Shown here: piece after piece, positions 8,136 to 12,995 of the stretch
How positions within the stretch are numbered: the stretch's first letter is position 1
Layout of the letters: the number at the start of each line of letters is the position of its first letter
Source of the DNA: JBEBSD01 sp040394475
GTDB lineage: Bacteria; Bacteroidota; Bacteroidia; Cytophagales; Spirosomataceae
Length of the DNA: 12,995 bases
Direction of reading: 5' to 3'
Assembly: GCA_040394475.1 (NCBI GenBank)
Contig: JBEBSD010000119.1
Coordinates: forward strand, 1 to 12,995
The notes under the pieces: model-generated
The model's database searches: none
What the model was told of the DNA's origin: nothing
What the model saw: the letters and a program-made list of their open reading frames with translations, nothing else
Program-made: the position numbers and the translations under genes

Positions 8136-8160
8136 GTCCGAAAGATAGTTTTCATCGGAC
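8136..8160 (+). terminator. Hairpin just after the kinase gene
   Basis: GTCCGA (8136-8141) and TCGGAC (8155-8160) form a perfect 6-bp stem with a 13-base loop, eight bases past the stop codon. There is no T-tract after it, so intrinsic termination is doubtful. It may stabilise the 3' end of the mRNA. Confidence 0.3.
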
Positions 8161-8163
8161 CGG

Positions 8164-8238
8164 GCCGGCAGGTGAAGGGAATGGAATGTCTTATTAGTCT
8201 GATGTCGGGTGCACGATGAATCTTGTCAACCTGCCGGC
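8164..8238. repeat. 10-bp perfect inverted repeat with 55-base spacer
   Basis: GCCGGCAGGT (8164-8173) is exactly complementary to ACCTGCCGGC (8229-8238). In RNA two outer G-U pairs could extend the stem. The GC-rich arms stand out in an AT-rich gap. They could be a structured leader element, a protein-binding pair or the ends of a small degenerate mobile element. Nothing in the 55-base spacer is recognisable. Confidence 0.6.
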
Positions 8239-8263
8239 TTAAGGTATGGAAGCCAATTGAACC

Positions 8264-8461
8264 GTGACTGGAAGCGTTGGGTATTCTTTGAAAAAATGGC
8301 TGAAAAAAGTGCTGGTCACAGACGGATTTGGTTATGATTGTGAATATTTCATTAATTTTGCCCGAAGACTTGCGAAAGCTTACTGTGACCGGGAGACCGC
8401 ACCCGAAAAATTCAGATACGACGTTGTAAAGAAAGATTTTCATAGATTCGCAGTGTTTTAA
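8264..8461 (+). CDS. Doubtful small ORF, possibly a gene remnant
   Basis: A 65-codon frame begins with GTG just after an in-frame TGA at 8258-8260 and encodes a lysine- and aromatic-rich peptide (SLKKWLKKVLVTDGFGYDC, later RRLAKAYCDRETAPEKF). I do not recognise it. It has no ribosome binding site, signal peptide or membrane segment. The frame immediately upstream that runs into it is broken by several stops, so it could be the 3' end of a decayed gene. Chance is equally possible at this length. A 109-codon minus-strand frame overlaps it (8114-8443) and is no more convincing. Confidence 0.18.
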   Translation: MTGSVGYSLKKWLKKVLVTDGFGYDCEYFINFARRLAKAYCDRETAPEKFRYDVVKKDFHRFAVF

Positions 8462-8614
8462 CCATATTCTCTCTTCTTCTTGATTACCAGTAATGGGTAG
8501 TTTGTTTCGCTAGTTTAGTTCATTTGATTGAGTTCAATTGTTATTAATGACGTGTACAACATGAAATTTGCCATCAGTGATTTTTTAATTAACGGACCTT
8601 AAACTTAACAGCAT

Positions 8615-8649
8615 GTTGATAACTATAAGGAGAATGAGAAGTAAGTTTG
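8615..8649 (+). promoter_or_regulatory. Promoter candidate for the sugar module
   Basis: TAAGTTTG at 8642-8649 matches the Bacteroidota -7 consensus TAnnTTTG at every defined base. GTTG at 8615-8618 is a partial -33 element 23 bases upstream, at the long end of usual spacing. The start of transcription would be near 8656, giving a leader of about 70 bases. Its position in the only long gap before four closely packed genes supports its use. Confidence 0.55.
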
Positions 8650-8696
8650 CATACCTTGAAGAAAAATGCCACACCAGGGAGCTTTAGCAATCGAAT

Positions 8697-8710
8697 AAAA
8701 CGGACGTTTT
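8697..8710. promoter_or_regulatory. 14-base palindrome before the dehydrogenase start
   Basis: AAAACG (8697-8702) and CGTTTT (8705-8710) flank a GA centre, ending 14 bases before the ATG. As RNA it gives a weak AAAAC/GTTTT stem with a GGAC loop; as DNA it could be an operator. No known regulator motif is recognised. Confidence 0.35.
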
Positions 8711-8724
8711 GTAATAGTAAATAG

Positions 8725-9987
8725 ATGAATACCACGAAAATAGGAATTATAGGATTAGGTTACGTCGGCCTGCCATTAGCAGTTGAGTTTGGAAAAAAAA
8801 ATGAAGTACTAGGGTTTGATGTCAATAAAGAACGAATCAGGCAGTTGGCAGAAGGGGTGGATGTTACTATGGAAACGGAGAAAGAGGATATAGCCGCTTC
8901 TACGTATTTGACATTTACTCACGAAATAGAGGACTTGAAGCATTGTACGGTTTATATTATAACGGTACCCACACCCATCGATCATTTTAAAAATCCGGAT
9001 TTAAGTTATTTATACCAGGCTTCAACAAACGTTGGGAAACTGCTTAAAAAGGGGGATACGGTCATTTACGAGTCAACGGTTTTTCCGGGATGTACCGAAG
9101 AAGAGTGTGTCCCTTTATTGGAAAAGCACAGTGATTTGAAATTTAACGTGGACTTTTTCTGCGGCTATTCTCCGGAACGCATCAATCCGGGTGACAAGGA
9201 ACGGACCCTTACCAAAATTTTGAAAATCACGTCAGGTTCCACACCGGAAGCGGCTGATTTCGTAGACGCGTTATACGCTTCCATCATAACGGCAGGTACC
9301 TACCGGGCTTCCTCGATTAAAGTGGCGGAAGCCGCTAAGGCCATCGAAAACGCACAGCGTGATATCAATATTTCTTTTGTAAATGAGCTGGCGCTGATTT
9401 TTGACCGGATGGGGATCGATACCAACGAGGTACTGGAAGCTGCCGGAACCAAGTGGAATTTCCTGAAATTTAAACCGGGACTTGTGGGAGGGCATTGCAT
9501 TGGGGTCGATCCCTATTACCTGGTTCACAAAGCACAGAGTCTCGGCTATTCTCCGCAGGTAATTGCAGCAGGCCGGCTGGTTAACGACCGGATGGGCTCT
9601 TTTGTGGCTAAAAAGCTGCTAAAACGCCTGATTGCCAACGGGTTATTGATACAAGATTGCAAAATATTAATTTTAGGTGTTACCTTTAAGGAAAATTGCC
9701 CGGATATCCGCAACACGAAAGTAGTGGACATCTATGAAGAGTTGGTAGACTTCGGCTTACAACCTGAAGTATATGACCCTTGGGCAAGCCCTGAACATAC
9801 GTCGGAAGAATACGGTATAGCGCTGACCCGGAGCATAGAGAACAAGCGGTATGACGGTATTATTGTGGCCGTTGCACATAATGAATTTTTAAACCTTGAC
9901 ATTGTCAGGCTTAAAAAAGATGCCAAATCAGTTGTGTTTGACATCAAAGGAATTTATGAAAAGGCTAATGTCGAAATAAGACTGTAA
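8725..9987 (+). CDS. tviB: TviB/WbpO-type UDP-N-acetylhexosamine 6-dehydrogenase
   Basis: A 420-residue NAD-dependent enzyme that oxidises C6 of a UDP-N-acetylhexosamine (UDP-GlcNAc or UDP-GalNAc) to the uronic acid in two steps. The N-terminal Rossmann domain has IGIIGLGYVGLPLAVEFG (NAD loop, Gly10-Gly15). The central region has VPTPID (81-86), YESTVFPGCTEEECVP (115-130) and GYSPERINPGD (147-157). The catalytic Cys258 lies in GLVGGHCIGVDPYYL. The C-terminal UDP-binding domain has LGVTFKENCPDIRNTKV (317-333). GGHCIGVDPYYL and the long EECVP segment are those of TviB/VipA and WbpO, not WbpA (GGHCIPIDPFYL as I recall it). With WbpE and WbpD homologues downstream, UDP-GlcNAc to UDP-GlcNAcA is the more likely reaction; UDP-GalNAc is the alternative. 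The first gene of a compact set, it lies 17 bp from the next gene. Confidence 0.92.
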   Translation: MNTTKIGIIGLGYVGLPLAVEFGKKNEVLGFDVNKERIRQLAEGVDVTMETEKEDIAASTYLTFTHEIEDLKHCTVYIITVPTPIDHFKNPDLSYLYQASTNVGKLLKKGDTVIYESTVFPGCTEEECVPLLEKHSDLKFNVDFFCGYSPERINPGDKERTLTKILKITSGSTPEAADFVDALYASIITAGTYRASSIKVAEAAKAIENAQRDINISFVNELALIFDRMGIDTNEVLEAAGTKWNFLKFKPGLVGGHCIGVDPYYLVHKAQSLGYSPQVIAAGRLVNDRMGSFVAKKLLKRLIANGLLIQDCKILILGVTFKENCPDIRNTKVVDIYEELVDFGLQPEVYDPWASPEHTSEEYGIALTRSIENKRYDGIIVAVAHNEFLNLDIVRLKKDAKSVVFDIKGIYEKANVEIRL

Positions 9988-10004
9988 GTACACTCTATGG
10001 AATT

Positions 10005-11102
10005 ATGACAACTAAAGATCTTTTTTTTCCAGCCATTAATCATTCCGTGAAGAACGGAGAGTTGAAACCACAAAATGCGGCTCGTTCGGAGCCGTCCGGA
10101 TTGGGAGAGGCGGAATTTATGGATTTGCTTCACGCACTTGCCGGTTCGTGGACAAATGTTGCTCCCGCTGCCTTGCTTGAAGAGGGAAAACGGATGTTTA
10201 AGGCGGACAATCTTTATTTGGAGGATATTGTCAGAAAACGCCACGGACTCAACCAGTTGTTTACCAATGCCCAGGCCGCACTCAAAAACGATGGATTTTT
10301 TGCTTTCCGTATCGTTACTGCCGAGAATATTAAGAATCGCCTGCAGCAACATCAAAACACCTACTTTTTCCGGCTTTATTACCCGTTTCACTTTTTATTC
10401 CGCCGTGTAGTTCCCAAGTTACAGGGTTTCCGGAAAGCGAGCCGCTTATTGGGAATCCCTATTGACGTGTCTAAAGCCGAAATTTTAGGGCGGCTGATCT
10501 ATGAAGGGTATGAAATTGTGGATGTGGAAGATCGGGAAGGGGTTACCTGGATTATCGCGCAGAACAACCCGGTAAATAAACCCAGCCTGACCAAACCCAA
10601 ACCCAGCGAGGGCTTTTTGTTTCAGATGAACCGGATTGGCAAGGACGGAAAGCGGATTAATGTCTACAAATTCCGGTCCATGCACCCCTACGCGGAGTAT
10701 CTCCAGGAATATTTGCATAAAAAAAACGGTCTCGACGAAGGAGGAAAGTTTAAAGACGATTTCAGGGTAAGTTCGGGGGGAAAAGTTATTCGGAAATACT
10801 GGATTGATGAACTGCCCATGTTGATTAATGTCGTAAAGGGTGATTTGAAATTGGTAGGCGTACGACCGATCAGTGAGCATTATTTTAGTTTATATCCGGA
10901 CGAATTGAAGGTGATGCGGCTGAGGCACAAGCCCGGGTTATTACCGCCGTTTTATGCGGATATGCCGGAGACCCTGGAAGAGATCGTCGCGTCCGAGCTG
11001 AAGTACCTGCGCGAGTACGACAAAGCCCCCCTGAAAACGGATTTTTATTACCTGGTACAGATTTTGAAGAATATTTTCTTCAAGAGTGCCAGAAGTAAAT
11101 AA
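10005..11102 (+). CDS. Atypical phosphoglycosyl transferase without N-terminal membrane hairpin
   Basis: A 365-residue protein. Its C-terminal half (about 204-365) is a bacterial sugar transferase (Bac_transf) domain: FQMNRIGKDGKRINVYKFRSM (206-226), the catalytic Asp268-Glu269 in WIDELPMLINVVKGDLKLVGVRP, and a family-like end (LRHKPGLLPPFYADMPETLEE). These enzymes move a sugar phosphate from a nucleotide sugar to undecaprenyl phosphate to start a repeat unit. The usual re-entrant membrane helix with KRxxD before the F.Q.R.G segment is absent. In its place residues about 35-190 (NLYLEDIVRKRHGLNQLF, AALKNDGFFAFRIVTAENIKNR, LGRLIYEGYEIVDVED) resemble the later half of a degenerate SAM-methyltransferase fold, with an aromatic-basic stretch (119-138) that may bind the membrane. 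I recall similar proteins in other Bacteroidota. An insert at 229-250 (EYLQEYLHKKNGLDEGGKF) is also typical of that subgroup. Confidence 0.8.
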   Translation: MTTKDLFFPAINHSVKNGELKPQNAARSEPSGLGEAEFMDLLHALAGSWTNVAPAALLEEGKRMFKADNLYLEDIVRKRHGLNQLFTNAQAALKNDGFFAFRIVTAENIKNRLQQHQNTYFFRLYYPFHFLFRRVVPKLQGFRKASRLLGIPIDVSKAEILGRLIYEGYEIVDVEDREGVTWIIAQNNPVNKPSLTKPKPSEGFLFQMNRIGKDGKRINVYKFRSMHPYAEYLQEYLHKKNGLDEGGKFKDDFRVSSGGKVIRKYWIDELPMLINVVKGDLKLVGVRPISEHYFSLYPDELKVMRLRHKPGLLPPFYADMPETLEEIVASELKYLREYDKAPLKTDFYYLVQILKNIFFKSARSK

Positions 11103-11159
11103 GGGACCGGAATTGTTTTCAGGTTTTTGTAACACAACTTAAGAATTTAGCATACAGAT

Positions 11160-12311
11160 ATGCAGCAAGTAATAGCGCCGGTTGGGAAAATTCACATGGT
11201 GGATCTGAAAGGGCAGTACATGGCCCTTCAGGACGCAATTGATACAGCCATCCGGGATTGCATTCACAATGCGGCCTTTATAAAAGGGCCGCAGGTAGCA
11301 CAGTTTGAAAAGGAGCTCGCGGCTTACCTGGATACCCGCTATGCTGTCGGCTGTGGCAACGGGACGGACGCCCTGCAGATTGCGATGATGGCCTTGGGCT
11401 TGCAGCCGGGAGACGAAGTCGTCGTGCCGGCGTTTACCTATGTAGCGGCTACAGAAGTCATTGCGCTTTTAGGCCTGACGCCCGTAATGGTAGATGTTGA
11501 TCCGGATACATTTAATATTAGCAGGGCGATCCTGGAAGAAGCTATTTCACCTAAGACGCGGCTGGTTGTACCTGTTCACCTGTTTGGTCAGTGCTCTGAT
11601 ATGGAGGGAATCGTCAATTGCTGCCGACAGAACAACTTATTCATTGTAGAAGATACCGCGCAGGCAATCGGCTCGCAATATACCTTTTCAGATGGAACGG
11701 TCCGGTCTGCCGGAGCGATCGGGAATATTGGAACCACCTCCTTTTTCCCCTCAAAGAATCTGGGGTGCTATGGTGATGGCGGAGCGCTGTATACCGACGA
11801 CGGGGACCTTGCGCAATTGATACGGATGATCGGCGCGCACGGTCAGGGAAAGAAATACCTGCACGATGTGATTGGTGTCAACTCCCGCCTGGATACGCTG
11901 CAGGCTGCTGTTCTCCTGGAAAAACTGAAACATCTCCGGCAGTATGAGCAGGCGCGACAAAAGGCTGCCGCACAATACGATGTGGAACTTGCCGGCCTGG
12001 ATGCGGTAGAGGTACCGTACCGGGCGCCTTATGCTACCCATGTATTTCACCAGTATACAATTAAAGTGCCGGCTGCAGAAAGAGACGCTTTAAAAGCCTA
12101 TTTGCAGGAAAAAGGAATTCCGAGTATGGTGTATTATCCGTTACCGCTTTCCCGTCAGAAAGCCTACCAGGGAATGGGACGAACGGTCGGGGAATTGCCG
12201 GTAGCGCATGAATTGTGCCAGCGGGTCCTTTCGTTACCCATGCATACAGAGCTTCCGGAAGATCAGATCAGCTACATCTCCGAAAACATTCGGACCTTTT
12301 TTCAAAACTAA
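11160..12311 (+). CDS. wbpE: WbpE/WlbC-type PLP aminotransferase
   Basis: A 383-residue member of the DegT/DnrJ/EryC1/StrS family. WbpE transfers an amino group from glutamate to the 3-keto sugar UDP-3-keto-GlcNAcA, giving UDP-GlcNAc3NA. Visible features are GNGTDALQIAMMALGLQPGDEVVVPAFTYVA (phosphate and cofactor region, 66-96), FIVEDTAQAIGS (Asp165, pyridine nitrogen contact), SFFPSKNLGCYGDGGA with Schiff-base Lys199, and GVNSRLDTLQAAVL (239-252). GCYGDGGA and HxxGVNSRLDTLQAA are closer to WbpE/WlbC than to general sugar aminotransferases. The 57-bp gap before it has no clear promoter. The acetyltransferase that uses its product follows after nine bases. The short N-terminal extension (MQQVIAPVGK before IHMVDLKGQ) is unremarkable. 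FdtB/QdtB-like 3-aminotransferases are the main alternative, judged less likely in this context. Confidence 0.9.
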   Translation: MQQVIAPVGKIHMVDLKGQYMALQDAIDTAIRDCIHNAAFIKGPQVAQFEKELAAYLDTRYAVGCGNGTDALQIAMMALGLQPGDEVVVPAFTYVAATEVIALLGLTPVMVDVDPDTFNISRAILEEAISPKTRLVVPVHLFGQCSDMEGIVNCCRQNNLFIVEDTAQAIGSQYTFSDGTVRSAGAIGNIGTTSFFPSKNLGCYGDGGALYTDDGDLAQLIRMIGAHGQGKKYLHDVIGVNSRLDTLQAAVLLEKLKHLRQYEQARQKAAAQYDVELAGLDAVEVPYRAPYATHVFHQYTIKVPAAERDALKAYLQEKGIPSMVYYPLPLSRQKAYQGMGRTVGELPVAHELCQRVLSLPMHTELPEDQISYISENIRTFFQN

Positions 12312-12320
12312 GTGCTGTCC

Positions 12321-12917
12321 ATGTCTAATTCTGTTTTTATTCATCCTTCCGCCATTGTCGATGAGGGTTGTTCGATTGGAGAGCATACCAAAATATGGCA
12401 TTTTTCACATATAATGCCGGATTGCACGATCGGTACGGGCTGCAACATCGGCCAGAACGTCGTCATTTCCCCGGAAGTTGTATTGGGAAATAACGTCAAG
12501 GTCCAGAACAACGTATCGATCTACACCGGAGTAACCTGCGGCGACGACGTGTTTCTGGGGCCTTCAATGGTATTTACCAATGTAATCAACCCCCGGAGTG
12601 CTGTCAACAGAAGAGGCCAGTATTCCAAAACGCATGTGGGGCGCGGGGCCTCTATCGGAGCGAATGCTACTATTGTCTGCGGAAACGATATTGGTGAATT
12701 TGCCTTTATCGGCGCCGGTGCAGTGGTGACCAAGGCAGTACCTCCCTACGCATTGCTGGTGGGTAACCCTGCCCGCCAGATCGGGTGGATGAGCGAATAT
12801 GGGCACCGGCTTGAATTTAACGAACGAGGAGAAGCCACCTGTCCGGAAAGCGGAGAAGTTTACCGGCTTAAAGACAGAAAAGTCGAAAAAAACAATAACC
12901 CCGAAGGGGTGAAATAA
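12321..12917 (+). CDS. wbpD: WbpD/WlbB-type N-acetyltransferase (left-handed beta-helix)
   Basis: A 198-residue hexapeptide-repeat enzyme that acetylates the 3-amino group of UDP-GlcNAc3NA with acetyl-CoA, giving UDP-GlcNAc3NAcA; trimeric in the family. Beta-helix repeats run from about 4 to 145. Diagnostic segments are KVQNNVSIYTGVTC (60-73), GPSMVFTNVINPRS (80-93), with Asn87 at the position of the Asn implicated in WlbB catalysis as I recall, and YALLVGNPARQIGWMSEYG (143-161). A GTG at 12312 directly follows the aminotransferase stop, but ATG 12321 starts the homologous region and is preferred. The C-terminal domain ends normally near RLKDRKVEK. The last eight residues, NNNPEGVK, and the stop codon lie in or at the edge of an interspersed repeat, so the original stop has probably been replaced. 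Confidence 0.93.
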   Translation: MSNSVFIHPSAIVDEGCSIGEHTKIWHFSHIMPDCTIGTGCNIGQNVVISPEVVLGNNVKVQNNVSIYTGVTCGDDVFLGPSMVFTNVINPRSAVNRRGQYSKTHVGRGASIGANATIVCGNDIGEFAFIGAGAVVTKAVPPYALLVGNPARQIGWMSEYGHRLEFNERGEATCPESGEVYRLKDRKVEKNNNPEGVK

Positions 12918-12995
12918 CCTAGCCCGGGGTGAAGCCCCGACCTCCGGGACAAAGGTTAAAAACGATTAATAGCCCCGAAGGGGTGAAATAACCTA
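12899..12995. repeat. Interspersed hairpin repeat, two 23-bp copies 74 bp apart
   Basis: A 23-bp sequence starting CCCCGAAGGGG occurs identically at 12899-12921 and 12973-12995, the second ending at the window edge. Each contains a CCCC/GGGG hairpin with a GAA loop. Between the copies, CGGGG (12925-12929) and CCCCG (12935-12939) make another hairpin, which inverts the first theme. I recall this CCCCGAAGGGG / GCCCGGGGTGAAGCCCC unit as a dispersed family in several bacterial genomes, including Bacteroidota and Planctomycetes. The array probably continues to the right. The hairpins may also end transcription of the sugar genes or protect their 3' end. Confidence 0.85.

Larger units (their letters stand above)
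8129..8724. other. 596-bp AT-rich, structured gap between assembly and sugar modules
   Basis: No convincing gene lies here. Visible elements are two hairpins near the kinase end (8136-8160 and 8164-8238), a doubtful 65-codon ORF (8264-8461), a 12-base palindrome-like ATTACCAGTAAT (8483-8494), a promoter candidate (8615-8649) and a 14-base palindrome (8697-8710) just before the dehydrogenase gene. The 3' half is distinctly more AT-rich than the flanking genes. This is where transcription of the sugar module most likely starts. Confidence 0.7.

Noticed and set aside
8114..8443. Minus-strand 109-codon frame in the gap
   Set aside because: It overlaps the end of the kinase gene, crosses both hairpins and has no recognisable motif.
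8614..8622. DnaA-box-like TGTTGATAA
   Set aside because: It is a single site with one mismatch to TGTGGATAA and no cluster or AT-rich unwinding region of an origin. It also overlaps the promoter candidate.
12312..12320. GTG start for the acetyltransferase
   Set aside because: It directly abuts the upstream stop and adds only three residues outside the homologous region. ATG 12321 is more likely.
1..12995. tRNA, rRNA, or insertion sequence with transposase
   Set aside because: No cloverleaf, rRNA core sequence or transposase-like protein was seen on reading either strand.

Overview
The window looks like a chromosomal piece of a Bacteroidota bacterium, probably of the Chitinophagales/Chitinophagaceae type. 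This is judged from protein sequence and genome style, not from a database search. The supporting signs are a GH3 N-acetylhexosaminidase fused to a serine beta-lactamase-like domain, a PHP-type phosphatase paired with a Wza/Wzc pair, near absence of Shine-Dalgarno sequences, promoter-like TAnnTTTG/TAnnTTCG elements, and moderate GC content with AT-rich intergenic DNA.

Layout. Positions 1-547 hold a non-coding tandem array: six units of 88-92 bp plus a partial seventh, possibly continuing beyond the left edge. Positions 592-3558 (minus strand) encode the 988-residue GH3/serine hydrolase fusion, a secreted cell-wall or glycan-processing enzyme. The divergent 409-bp gap 3559-3967 holds a low-complexity CTGATAGC/CCGACC repeat and a candidate promoter.

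From 3968 onward everything reads on the plus strand and belongs to a capsule/exopolysaccharide locus. First comes the assembly and control module: a YwqE/CpsB-type tyrosine phosphatase (3968-4693), a Wza-type outer-membrane export lipoprotein (4907-5722) and a Wzc-type chain-length regulator/tyrosine kinase with a Tyr-Gly tail (5747-8128). A 596-bp AT-rich gap (8129-8724) follows. It holds hairpins, an uncertain 65-codon ORF and a good promoter candidate. Then comes a tightly packed sugar module: a TviB/WbpO-type UDP-HexNAc 6-dehydrogenase (8725-9987), an atypical phosphoglycosyl transferase with no N-terminal membrane hairpin (10005-11102), a WbpE-type PLP aminotransferase (11160-12311) and a WbpD-type N-acetyltransferase (12321-12917). 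The window ends inside an interspersed hairpin repeat that supplies the last codons and stop of the acetyltransferase gene.

Working together (inference from families): the dehydrogenase, aminotransferase and acetyltransferase are three of the four steps from UDP-GlcNAc to UDP-GlcNAc3NAcA, a di-N-acetylated uronic acid. The missing step, a WbpB-type Gfo/Idh/MocA 3-dehydrogenase, would be expected beyond the right edge or elsewhere. The atypical transferase would start the lipid-linked repeat unit. Wza/Wzc would export the polymer, with the phosphatase reversing Wzc tail phosphorylation. The most unusual points are the architecture of the transferase, the repeat-derived gene end at 12893-12917, the structured gap ahead of the sugar module, and the minisatellite at the left edge.
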